Source: Edaphochlamys debaryana
Lineage: Eukaryota; Chlorophyta; Chlorophyceae; Chlamydomonadales
NCBI GenBank assembly: GCA_016858145.1
Contig: JAEHOE010000023.1
Location: 434,001 to 498,000 of the forward strand
Direction of reading: 5' to 3'
Length of the DNA: 64,000 bases
A model generated the notes under the pieces. The model did not search any database, had not been told where the DNA came from, and worked only from the letters and a program-made list of their open reading frames with translations. The position numbers and the translations under genes were made by a program. The stretch's first letter is position 1. Every line of letters starts with the position of its first letter. This document shows positions 1-11,060 of this stretch, in pieces.

Positions 1-399
1 CCGTGCCATCCCACCAACCACCGCCCATCCGTAGAATCAGTCTCATCCTCGCACGCCCGCGTCGCTGGGCGCTCGGCCCTCGAACGGGTAAAAACACGAC
101 CCCACCGAGCCGCGTCGTCGCCATCGCAATACGGCATGCACCACGCCCCGCCGCCCGCACCGGCGCACCGCAGCGCCACTGCCCTTGTCCCCGCCCGGCC
201 CATGCCCCGGCTCGGGCTCACCCGCCCATGCTTTTTCTCACCAGCCATATGCTGTGTTGCTCACGGCACCTGCTTGCGGCGCCGCTGCACCCGGCCCAGC
301 TTGCTTGCTTCTCCCACGCACGCCACCTCGGCTTGCCAGCCGCATCCTTGCCGCATCCTTATCGCATCCTAATCAATCTCCGCTGCCCCGCCCGGCCGC
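1..399. other. Intergenic / downstream of the zinc finger gene
   Basis: C-rich sequence with no recognisable domain in any frame. It lies just past the stop codon of the minus-strand CCCH gene and probably includes its 3' UTR. The open frames here are high-GC shadows. Confidence 0.5.
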
Positions 400-3300
400 T
401 TAGCTGCTGACCGACAGCAGCTGCGCGAGCAGCTGCGACAGCGACGACACGAGCTGCTCCTTGTTGACGCCCTGGTCCTGCAGCCTGGCCACCAGGTCCT
501 GCAGGTAGGCCTGGTCCACGCCCGCGGCTCCGCCGTTGCCGCCACCGCTTGCCACGGCAACCGCCGCGGCGCTGCCGGGCGCGGTCGCGGCCACGGCCGC
601 CCTCAGCATCACGGCCTCCAGGCCCGCCGAGCCGTCGGCGTGCGCCGGCCGCGGCGGCGAGCCGGCGGCCTGCTGCAGCAGCGCCTGCTGGTGGTGGTGG
701 TGCGCCTCGGCCTCAGCGCCCAGGGCGGAGCGGGGCGAGGGCGGCGTGCGGCTGCCCGAGTGCGTGGGCGAGGCCGCCGCGTCCACCAGCGTCGGCGACA
801 CCACGCGGCCGCTGTTCGAGTGCACGCTGCCGCTGTTGCTGCGGCGGGGCGCGGGCACCGACAGCGCACCCGAGGCCAGGGCCGAGTTAACCAGCGGCAG
901 CAGCGACTCGAAGCCGGCGAAGTCCTTGGACGTGAGGATGGGCATGGGGCTGGGGTTGCCGGAGTCGGACGGCCGCGGTGGCGCGTGCGGCTGCGGCACA
1001 CCCGGGTAGTTGGTCCCGGGGTCCGACAGCCGCGGCGGCGCCTGCTGCGACTCGTAGCCCACCGGCCCGCTGCTGGGATGCTGCGCGCCCATGTGGCCCC
1101 CTTGCCCGTGCCCGTGCTGGTTGACGCGCTGCAGCTGCACCAGGGAATCGCTCTCCACCGAGTTCATCGACAGGTGGTTGCGGTCCGAGCTGGGCAGGCC
1201 GCCGCTGCCCATGGAGCGCGAGTGCGACAGCGCGCGGTCGTGCATGGCGGCGGCGCTGGCGCTGGCGGGGTCGCGGTGAGAGTAGGCCCGGTCCATGGCG
1301 GCCTGGGCGGCGTTGCTGTGGAGGGGGGAGCCGGCGCCGCTGGCCGCCATCTCGCGAGAGAAGGCGCGCTCCATGGCGGCGGCGGCGGCGGTGGCGGAGG
1401 AGTAGGCGCTGGCGGCGGCAGCGGCGGCCGCCATCGGGTCCGAGCCGAGCTCTGACGACAGCGCGCGCTGCATCGCGGCGGCGTGCATCTGGCCGCTGAG
1501 CTCGCTCGAGAGCGCGCGGTGCATGCTGTTCTGAACAGACATGGACAGCAGCATGTTGGCGTGGTCCGCGACGCCCGTCAGCGAGGGCCGGTTGCTGCCC
1601 ATGCCGCCGCCCATGGCCGCCAAGCTGAGATGTGGGTCGGCGAGGCCGTTGAGCGAGGTGCGGGCGCCTAGCATATGGCTGGCGTCGTGCATGCCGCCGG
1701 GCAGCCCCGACATGGACGCGCGGCCCATCATCATGCCGTTGTGGTCCGACATGCCGGACATGGAGGCGCGCGCCAGCATGCCGCTGGGGTCTTGAAGGCC
1801 CGACAGCGAGGCCCGTGCCGCCATGAGCTCCATGTTACTCATCTGCTGGGGCAGGCCGTTGACCGACTGGCGGGCCGAGCCGGGCATGAGGCCGTCTGGG
1901 AGGCCGTTGAGCGAGGGCCGGCCCGAGGGCGGCAGGGGCCGCTGGAGCGCCTGCTGCAGCGCGCACTGCAGGTCCACCACGCCCGGCATGGGGGGCATGG
2001 GGGCGGGCGGGGGCGCCAGCATGCCGTTCTCCTGCGCCAGCAGCAGGTGCATCAGGTAATCCCGCTCGTCGCCCTCCTTCACGTCGTCCGTGTTTGGCAC
2101 GCAGCGCAGCTCCTCGGCGCTGTGTGCAAAGAAGCAGATGGAGCGGTTGCAGTTGCGCCCGAAGGAGCACAGCCGCGTCTTGTACCTACGTGACGTGCAA
2201 GGGCGGGCAGAATGGTTTAGGCCCGGAGCTGCGCCCAGCTGCCAGCATCTGGGCAACAAGCTAGGTGTTGGGCCTGCTCCTGGCCACGTTCGCTCTGCAA
2301 GCCTGCGACGTGACAGGATGGCGTCGGCCAACAACCCAGACCCGTCCCCAGCCTAACGCCCTTAACTCAGACGACCAGCTGCTGCGACCCCTTTCCGAAA
2401 AGACGAGCTGAACCGGCAGCTACGCTGCTACAGACACGAACGGGCAGCCGAGTCGAGAAAGGATTTGGTAAAGAGTGGCCGGTACACCGCACCACCAGGG
2501 CCGCGTGCAACTCAGCCGCAGAAGACGGTTGATACAATGCAGTCTGGAGCGGTCGATTGACGCGTGCGTCTGGGAAGGCCTAACCCGGCCCTCCGCCTCT
2601 AGCCTTACCGCGAGGGGTGCAGCCAGTGCTCGAAAACGTTGTGCGCGTAGCTGCAAGCATCTCCGAGCGGACAGGTCTTCTTCTGCGGTGCGGACGGGGG
2701 GCAAAATAGTGAAACCAGTGAAACTAGCAATGCGACACCAGACACACGGCGACTCACCGCCTTGACGAGCGGGCACAGCACGGCCTTGTAGTTGACCGAG
2801 CGAGGGCAGCGGCGCCGCGCGGTCTCGCCGATGTGGGCGCACTGCGCAGGGCGAGGGGTTGGCATCAGCGAGGGGGCTAGCAGGCCGCGGACCAGCAAAC
2901 TCCCGGCAGCGAGCTCACGGGGCAGAGCGTCCACTTGTGGGAGTAGGTCTTGGCGCAGGGGACAACCTGGGCAGCGGCGGATGCGGGCGAGGGCAAAGAC
3001 ATCAGGTGTGCAGGCCGACACCTGGACCCCTTGGCCTGTGCTAGGCGCAGTAGAGAGCGTCAGCGGCTCGCTGCAGCGGTCTGCGGCTGCTTCGACGCCT
3101 GGGGACGCCGCCAAGCCAAGCGAGAAGGCATTTCCGCGTGGCCAGGCAAAAAGGTCAGGTGCCTGAGCCGGTACCCCCGCCACGGGACTCGGCTAGACAC
3201 GCGCGGGTGCAGAGCGTGTGCCCCCGTCCGCGTTTTGGTGCAACCGCTGTGGCCGAGGCGCAGCTCAAGGCAGTTGAGGTGCAGTGCTCACGCGCCCGCA

Positions 3301-3549
3301 GCCCGCACGCCCCGCACTCGCCTTGAACTCGTCGGTCCAGAAGCTGTCCGGGAGGTTGAGGGCTCGCAGGGCGCTCACGCAGTCCTCGCCCACACCGCTG
3401 CCTCCCAAGGAATTTTGCGCTAGGCGACGCAAGAGCTGCTCATCCGCCAGCAGGTGGCATAGCTTGGTGCCACCCTGCATAGCCAGCCTGGTCAAGCTAT
3501 CGGTCGCTAGGCCAGGAGGCATTCCGTTCGCGTAGCCCTGCATTTGCAT
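400..3549 (-). CDS. RR-TZF (plant tandem CCCH) zinc finger RNA-binding protein
   Basis: Likely a cytoplasmic RNA-binding regulator of mRNA stability or translation, as for plant TZF proteins. Exons (minus strand): 3549-3322, 2966-2919, 2841-2758, 2682-2609, 2185-400; they sum to 739 codons plus stop. The fingers match the plant signature exactly: an arginine-rich CHCH finger C-X5-H-X4-C-X3-H (C80, H86, C91, H95), then C-X8-C-X5-C-X3-H, a 16-residue linker with the conserved VFEHWLHPSR, and C-X5-C-X4-C-X3-H. DEFK before the first finger is also typical. The C-terminal half is disordered, Ala/Ser/Met-rich, and carries short serine motif arrays. Intron 1 uses a GC donor (AAG|GCGAGT), supported by the family continuity EFK-VV-PC. 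The start is uncertain: MQMQGYANG at 3549 is used, but the frame stays open to 4308, so the true N-terminus may be longer or lie on another exon. Confidence 0.88.
3126..3346. repeat. 221-bp dispersed segment, copy 1
   Basis: Covers the last 25 bases of zinc finger exon 1 (encoding FWTDEFK), the GC donor and the adjacent part of intron 1. A second copy of the same length and orientation lies at 6679-6899, with about four mismatches seen. Confidence 0.9.
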
Positions 3550-4472
3550 CTCTGGGCCGGGCCTGACGCGAGGAGAGCGAAGCCTCGCAACAGGCAGTGT
3601 GTATCGGGAGCAGCACGAGCCTAGGATGAATCCTGTGTATGGACACCCGGCGGAAGGCGACTCGGTAGCTCTGGGCGCACTGAATGCATGCCGTACAGTA
3701 CAACTGCCCGGCCGGTGAGTTCGCAGCCACCCCAGCGGCTGGCAGGTGCACGAGGCAGTGCAAGCCGCTGTGAAAGAGGCCTCGGTGCTTGACGGGTAGA
3801 GGTAGGGGTCCAGCGGGGGTGGTGGGGCGTCCCCAAACCGACTCGCAGTGCATCCGCTTTTTCCGCATGCATTTGCGAGAGTCATGTGTACGCAGCAGCA
3901 GAGCAATTTGCCGGCTTTTGCTTGTGCCAGCAACCACGGACGAGGGGCAAGCGATGTGTCGCACGCGGCATGCCAAACAACTCGGGAGCTAAAATGAAGG
4001 TCGTGCGTATCATCGTTTGACCACAAACAGGTAGGTACATCCGCCAAACTGCCGTCCTGAAACGCCCAGGGAAAGGGGCCCAGACACCAAAATCCTAACT
4101 CTCTCGTTATCCCTACCTTGGCGCCGCGCTGACGAAACAACGTCCTCAAGATGCACACAACCACAATTAGCCGGGTGCTTAGCTTCCCTCGAGCTGGTGC
4201 ACCAACACGCCAACCAACCGCCAGCCGCACTCTCCTCACGCGTGCCGAGCTTGCTCCCGCCTCCTGCTCTCCTGACCGCAATGCGGCTCCATATGCCCTG
4301 TCAAGCAACGCGCTTCACTGATCCACATTCCCTCCTGCAGCAAGTGCCGCCATCAACCTGAACCACCCGGCGTTCCTTCGCCTCTCTCTCTCTCCTCGGC
4401 CCGTCCCCTCACTGCCCTGCCTTACCGCCCCGTACCCCTGCACTGACACCCAGCCCCCGGCCACGCTCCCAC
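3550..4472. other. Gap between CSN2 3' end and zinc finger gene
   Basis: Contains the promoter/5' region of the zinc finger gene and the CSN2 3' UTR. A minus-strand open frame covers 3550-4308; its part near 3780-3830 (PPPPLDPYLYPSS) looks protein-like and could be an upstream zinc finger exon, but no splice pair could be fixed. Confidence 0.4.
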
Positions 4473-7400
4473 TCATGCCAAGTTTACCACCAGCTTGTTC
4501 TGCACGGCAGCGTGCAGTGATCCGATCTGGTTGGCCCACTTCTCCAGGGCCGTGTAGCGCTTGGCCCCCTCCTGGCGGCTGCCCACCTCGAGAATCTGGT
4601 TGACCTGTCAGGGCCAGGGGGGGGGGCGGCAAGCGGGGATGAAGGAAGTGGTAACAGCCATAGCGCATAGCACAGGGAGGCTGGGTGAGGCAGGGCAGGG
4701 AATACGGAGCGGCCGGGTGCGGGTGCGAAGGCAGTAATTGTGAAGGGCGTACGGTCCGTGAAAGCCGTACAATACGTGAAGAGGAGTTCAACCTCTCACT
4801 CGACTGGAGGGTAAGGGGGAGGTAAGACGTCTCGCCTCGCGCAAGATATTGACGCTGCGAGAAACGGCCCAGCTAGCGACGCACCCGTGCGGAACCAACG
4901 CTGTCGCACGCCCAATGAAAGCTTGTCGCGCGCGATCACCACCCATCGCGTGGCCAAAGCAACCGTCAGCGAGCGCAGCCGCCACCACGCGAGCGAACGC
5001 GAAACGCGAGGCAACGCGCGCGCTAGCCACAGCGCACACCTCTAGCACTGACTGCTAGCGGTATTGCCTGTTGCTACGTTTGGCTGCCGGCTGCAAGCAA
5101 CACGCGCGCGGGTCTTCGTCCCGCGTCGCGCCTGCCTCGGTGGCCGCGTCTGAGCCACGCCCCCTCCCGCCCGCCATGACTACATGCCCCGCCTCTTCAG
5201 TAGACTCGCTACATTGCCTGCGACACAGCCTCGCTGTGGTTGGCTGCCGGTAGCAGCAGCGAGCACGCCTTGCTGCATTGCCTTGAACAGGCCCGCTCTC
5301 CCCCCGTGTCCGCTCCTGGTTTGTGCAGCCCCATCACCTCCCTCCTGCTCCCTTTTCCCATGCTTTCTCCCCGCCTTCCCGCCCCATCCGTAATAGCCCC
5401 CTCCCCCTCCCTTTCCCCTTCCCCCTCCCCTTCTCCCTCCCCTTCCCCCTCCCCTTCCCCCTCCCCTTCCCCCTCCCCTTCTCCCTCCCCTTCCCCCCCC
5501 TTCCCCCAAGTTCGTCAATGAGTGACCCCTCCCCCTCCCCATTCCTCGCACCCTCGTCGCCCGTTTCTCCTTTCCCCATTCCTCACTGACCTGGTCGATG
5601 CACCCCGCCACCCGCCCGTCCAGTATGAGCGACACCAGCAGCTGCTCCACGTCCGGCGCGGGGATGTTGAGCTTGGCGGCGATGAAGGGGATGCGCACGC
5701 GGGTGTAGGGCTGGATGATCTTGAGCAGGACCTGACAGGGAGGGGGAGGGGAGAGGCGTGTTGAGTGGGGTGGGAGGAGCGTGGCCGAGCGGGGTCGAGC
5801 CTCGTACGCGTAAACCGACTTGCAGCCCCCAGAGCCTGCTGAGGGGGCGATGCATGCCAGGGGTGACGGCGACAGCCACGGGGCCCCGCGCGCGCGGGGT
5901 GCACCCTCTGGTGCAAGCACACCGGCGGGGGGGAGGGCAGGAGGCATGGAAGCACCACACGTCCCTGTGTCTCTCTCCATCTCTCTCTGTCTCTTGAGGA
6001 GGCAGAGAGTCGGCACGCATGTCTGTCTCTCGAGGCCCCACCTGCGTGCGGATCTTCTTGAGCAGGTCCTCCACGTAGTTGCGGATGAAGGGGTCGTCCA
6101 TGATGGTGCGCCTGGGCGGGAGGGTGGAAAGGTGGGGACAAGAGAGGGGGTTGGGGGCACGGAATGTTGAGGGGCTCTTGGGACGGCTCTTGTCGCCTCC
6201 TCCTCGGTCCCCACCCAAAGCCGGCAACGCACTTGTTTGTCCGCAGGATCTTCTCGAAGTCGTTGATGTCGTTGCGCTGGAAGGCCGCCACCAGGTTCGT
6301 CATGGACACGATCTCGGGGTCCTGCTTGTACGGCTTGGCCTCCTGCAGGGGGAGACGGGGGTGAGGGGTGGGGGCCATACCGACCACAACTACCCAATCC
6401 CCGTGCCTGAAGTCCGGTCAGCAAAACCGCAAAACCCTCCGTAACCCGGAAACGCTGGAGTTCGGGGGCTACACGTGGGGTGAACGGGAGGTTGCGGCAG
6501 TTTCGGATCGGTTACGGGCTCGTTGAGCTCGTTTCCACCGTGTCTTAATGGTGGGGCAAAGCGGCGGGGAGGTGAGCCCATCACTGACTCGTCGCCCACC
6601 CCCAAAATCCTCTCGGGCTCGGCACACACTCACACCGACGACTCTACTCTCACCCAGTCTTCGACTCGCCGGGCGAGTAGGCATTTCCGCGTGGCCAGAC
6701 AAAAAGGTCAGGTGCCTGAGCCGGTACCCCCGCCACGGAACTCAGCTAGACACGCGCGGGTGCAGAGCGTGTGCCCCCGTCCGCGTTTTGGTGCAACCGC
6801 TGTGGCCGAGGCGCAGCTCAAGGCAGTTGAGGTGCAGTGCTCACGCGTCCGCAGCCCGCACGCCCCGCACTCGCCTTGAACTCGTCGGTCCAGAAGCTGA
6901 TGCGATGATGCGTTGGTGGCTTACCTCCCTCCGCCCCGCGTGCCCAGGTGTACATGGCTGATCGTTGCGAGACAAAATCTTTGCTGCTATGACGCAAGCA
7001 CCGTGCTGAAAGCCTTCGCTTCTCTGCCCGCGTCCGTCTGCGAGCTATAGCCAAAGCAGGTGCACGATCTCTGCTGCCGGGGGTTTGGGGCGGATTGCTG
7101 CCCCGGACGCCCCGGATAACGCGCACCGAGGGGGCAGAAGGGGGCACGCGGTGCACAAGTCTAGGGGCCCGTGCCTTCTGCTCTGCAGGCCAACCCGTGC
7201 CCCATACGCATTAACCCATATCTAATCTTTGACGCTTTGACCCATATGCAGCCTTGCTTGGCGGACCCATTCTGGCCCAGCAACACGCCGCCCTCCCGTC
7301 TTCCGCCATGCAAGCACCACACAGGCGCTTGTTGGTCAGGCTCTGTCAGCGTGCGGAGCTGCTCATAATGCGTGGCGTCTGCGCGTTTGAGGGCTTCAGT

Positions 7401-10400
7401 TCCTGGTGTTCTGGTTACTGCAGGCTGTGCGGTGGCCTAGAACAGCAGCTTACGTTCTTAAGCCGAGCGGGTCACAGGCTGGAACCCGGCTGGAACGCCG
7501 TTTGAGGTGAAGTTCGAAGTGTGGCGGGTATGTGGTATCCGCTGCCCGAGGCGCTCCCCGTGTTACGGTATCCCCCTCACAACCCCCAAGTCGGCCGCCC
7601 GCACCTGCGCGTCGAAGGGGTCCACCCTGCTCTCCATGAGCATGTTGGCCAGGACCAGGTACTTGAGGCACTGCACGCGCCGCGCCACGCCGGCCTCGTC
7701 GTAGGCCTTGAAGGCCTGGGGGGGAGGGGAGAGGGGGCTCGTGGGGGTGAGTTTTGCACGTGTTGGACCGCACGTGTTGGACCGCGGAAGGAGGGAAGGA
7801 GCGGCAGCCAGCAAGCTTGATGCGCACCGATGTCCAGAGCGGGGAGGTTGAAAGGGGGTCAAAAATCCCGGCGGTCGAATACAGCGCCTTGTCCCCCTTC
7901 CCTGCCCTCCCCCGTCAATTTCCCCCACCTTTCCCCTCCCCCTCCCTCCCCCTTTGACCCTCTCCCATTCCCCCCCATGTATCCACACACACACACACAC
8001 GAACTCACCTCGAAGAAGTCTGTGGCCGCCTCGCTCCACAGCTGGTCGTGCATGTGCATCTTGCCGCCGCACTCGCGGATGATGCCCATGATGCGGGGGT
8101 GGGGGATGGCGGACTTCACCGTCAGGGCCTGCAGGGGGGAGGGTCGAGGGGTGGGTTGGAGGGGGAGGGGGAGGGCTTGGGGCTGCGTCGGGCGGTGTGG
8201 AAGGAGGCCGCTCGTAGCTTTGCGAACTGCATGTTTGGGGCCGGGTTGCTGCGAAAGTGCACGCCTCGCACGCCCTCCCTCCTGCCCGACCCGCGCAAGG
8301 GCCTAACCCATCTTCTGGTAGAGCTGCTTTCAGCGCCGGCCTTCCCTCCCAGGCAGCCATTGCCCCCCTCCATCCCTCCATTTGCCCCTCCCCCCCTCCC
8401 CCCTCCCCACCACCTGCTGGTAGAGCTGCTTGAGGCGCTTGTTGTTGCGCTGCTCCGTGGCCATCTGGATCTCCAGCGCAAAGATGTCCAGCAGCTGGGT
8501 GCCCTTCTTGGGGTCCTCGCTGCCGTCCTCGCGCTGGCAGGACCTGGGGGGGGGCGGAGGGGCAGGGAGGGGGTGATTATCGTACAAACTGGAGAGCGGA
8601 AGGAGAGGGGCAGGGAGAGTCCATGTGGGATGATGAGAAAGCGGGAGCGGTGCCAATCCGCAGCAGCACGGCCGCGCTTAGCGCCAGCACCCCGCCCGGT
8701 CCGGTCCGGTCCAGTCCTTTGGACGGACTCCTTGGTCTCCTGCGCGTCAGACCGCAGGCCCAGCCCAGGCCCAGACCCGGGCCCGCATCGGGCCCCGCCC
8801 AGGCCCAGGCCTCACTTGTGCAGCTCCCGGATGATCTTGCTCATGCGGCCGTACTCCTGCTTCTTGAACCACAGGTTGGCCAGCTTGAGCTGCGTCTTGA
8901 ACCACAGCCGCTCGTTCTTGGCCTTCTCCAGGGCCTTGAGCGTGGCCTCGTAGAACTCCTGGAGGACCTGTAAGGAGGGGGTTAGGGGATGCGGGTGAAT
9001 GGGACAGGTTTAGATAAGAGTGAAGGGGGAGGGGGAGGGAGCAGGGAGGCTTGGGCGTGGCCTTGGAGAGGTGGACAAGCGGGTTTTAAAAAGCACGGGT
9101 GCTGGTGTCTTGGCCCCCGCGCCGCCTCGCTTCGGGCCCAGCCGCAAGCGGCGGGGAGGGTGTACACCGTAAACATCCGCGGGGACGCCGGCACCCGCAG
9201 TGCCAATGCCCCAATGCGCCGCACGTCGGCGCCACCGTAGGCACCGGTCGCAGGCGCACACCCCGCCCATGCTCACCCCAGCCCATCCCCCAGCCCCACC
9301 TGCATGTCCGAGGCCCCCCCCATGAAGTCCAGCAGGCTGTTGATCTTCTTCTCGCTGGCGTTCTTAGTCACCGCGCCCTCCGCGTACGACAGCATGGACC
9401 TGCGGGGGGCCAAGGGGTAGGGGTGAAAAGGGTGTTTGCAAGCTGAGCACGATCGCGTCGTCGAGGCAAGGGGGCGGACGCATGCCGTGGGGCGGGACGG
9501 GGGGAAGTAGGGGGAGCGGCCCGCCCTGGCCGTGTGGGCGGTGGCTGCGGGTAACAAGGGAGGCAGAGGACGGCGACCCCGACCGCGTAGGTGCATGACT
9601 CCTTCACGAGAGCGGGCCGGGGCCGGCAGAGACCAGGGCCGACGGCCAGGCCTGTCGCGGGCTGGCCTGCCTGGCACGACAGCAACACGGCGCCTCGCCT
9701 TTCTATCGGCGAGTATTTGAAACGCTAGATGGCCAACTTGCAGCCGTGTCGTATGTCCGAGGCGACGTGTGGCCTGCGGTTGAGGCGGCCCCAGTGCCCA
9801 CGCCATCGTTTTTTGCACGGCTCGGGCCGTACACGCTGCTCCGGGGCTGCCGTACACGCCGTACGCGCCTGCCGTACCTGTACGCGTCCATCATCTTGGG
9901 GTACTGCCCCAGCTTGTAGTGGAGCTTGACCAGCTGCTTGAGCGCCTTGAAGCCCCTGCCAGGAGGAAGGGGGCGAGCAAGAGACCATGGGGGTGACCTT
10001 TGACCAAATGTGGGGGTGATGGGGTCCGAGATGAGAGAGATGCAAGGACCGTCCAAGCCCCGCTGAAGGACGGGCTGCGGGCTGCAGGCCTCCCCCGCCT
10101 GGCCTCCCCCGCCCGCCCTGGGGGCGCGTCCAGAGCCCAGGGAGGGCTAGGGCCAGGCTGCATTGGGCTGCACGTGCGCGCACACCAGGATTACAGGAGA
10201 GGGGCAGTCATATCTGAGTGCTGCCGCATCGCGCCGTGAGCCGCGTGGAACTGAGTCTGGAGGCAGGCGCAGAGCGGGGGTCTCTTGGGGGCGACCAGGC
10301 CTCTGTTGGGCCCCTGTGTTTGCCCCGCCCCGCCACCCCGCCTGCCTCCTCGCTTGCCGCTGCCTCCCCCCTTAGCCCAATCACCCCCCTGACCCCGGGC

Positions 10401-10677
10401 GTGCTTCCATCGCACGCACCATTCGCCTTTCTCCTGCTCCATGTCCACCACCTGCTTGAAGCCGTCGATGGCCTCTCGCGGGTCGTCGCCCTCCAGCATC
10501 CCTGCAGGATGGGCCCCGATCGCTCAGACTCCGCTCCCTCCAGCAGTTCCCCCAGATCCCGCGAGCGACCGGCGCACCCTTTGCGTTATAGTACTGGTTC
10601 TCAATGTCGACATCCTCCTCCTCGGGGTCCTCGTCAGAGTACTCGAAGCCATAATCCTCCATCTCATCGTCCGACAT
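4473..10677 (-). CDS. CSN2: COP9 signalosome complex subunit 2
   Basis: Scaffold subunit of the COP9 signalosome, which removes NEDD8/RUB from cullins. Twelve exons (minus): 10677-10578, 10501-10420, 9955-9878, 9399-9300, 8967-8816, 8543-8414, 8128-8009, 7715-7605, 6342-6233, 6111-6042, 5731-5591, 4604-4473, giving 441 aa (human CSN2 has 443). The start is fixed by the acidic [10 protein letters not shown], followed by [12 protein letters not shown]. Other hallmarks are [57 protein letters not shown] and [12 protein letters not shown]. The PCI domain carries [26 protein letters not shown] and [12 protein letters not shown]. Every junction keeps the frame. Intron 9 from the 3' end (7604-6343) is 1.26 kb and carries a copied piece of the zinc finger gene; the last intron (5590-4605) carries a long C/T-rich tract. 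It is divergent with the proteasome gene at 11061. Confidence 0.97.
5398..5512. repeat. C/T-rich microsatellite in last CSN2 intron
   Basis: Roughly 115 bases of degenerate CCCCTCCCCTTC repeats on the plus strand. The CSN2 transcript therefore has G4-type GGGGAAGGGGAGGGG runs. Confidence 0.85.
6679..6899. repeat. 221-bp dispersed segment, copy 2 (inside a CSN2 intron)
   Basis: Near-identical copy of 3126-3346. It brings zinc finger exon 1 sequence (FWTDEFK, minus strand) and its GC donor into the CSN2 intron, in sense orientation relative to CSN2. The base before the exon fragment completes an AG, so a cryptic exon is conceivable. Confidence 0.9.
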
Positions 10678-11060
10678 GGCTGCTAGCTGCTCCTAAACCT
10701 CCGGGGCCTCCGGCTGGGCGATGGTAATTGTGGGGGATGCCGCGCGGGAAGTGCCCTTGCCGGCAGCACGTTGGGCCTCTGTGCTTGCGGCCTCGCTGCT
10801 GGGCGTGTAACTATGCACGAGTGCTGGTGGCGCGTGGGCTCAGTCCTGAGCTGCGCCGTGCATTGTAATGTGCAGAGGCATGGCCCCAAACCCGGGACCG
10901 AGCCCCACGCACCCCAGACAGTTACGTGCTCACTCATTCACGCCCTATAGTCGCATAGACAAGGAACGAGAAGCTGCCCCGAGAGTACGCGCGCCAGATC
11001 TCGAGCGCATCTCGCTGCGCGCCTTCACCCTTGCGCCCTTGCGGGCCGTCTTAGCCTAGA
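10678..11060. promoter_or_regulatory. Bidirectional promoter, CSN2 / proteasome alpha-7
   Basis: 383 bases separate the two divergent start codons, so both core promoters must lie here or overlap. No convincing TATA box was seen. Confidence 0.6.

Noticed and set aside
3..410. 135-residue plus-strand frame at the window start
   Set aside because: Pro/His/Arg-rich with no similarity; overlapping frames in all phases show it is compositional.
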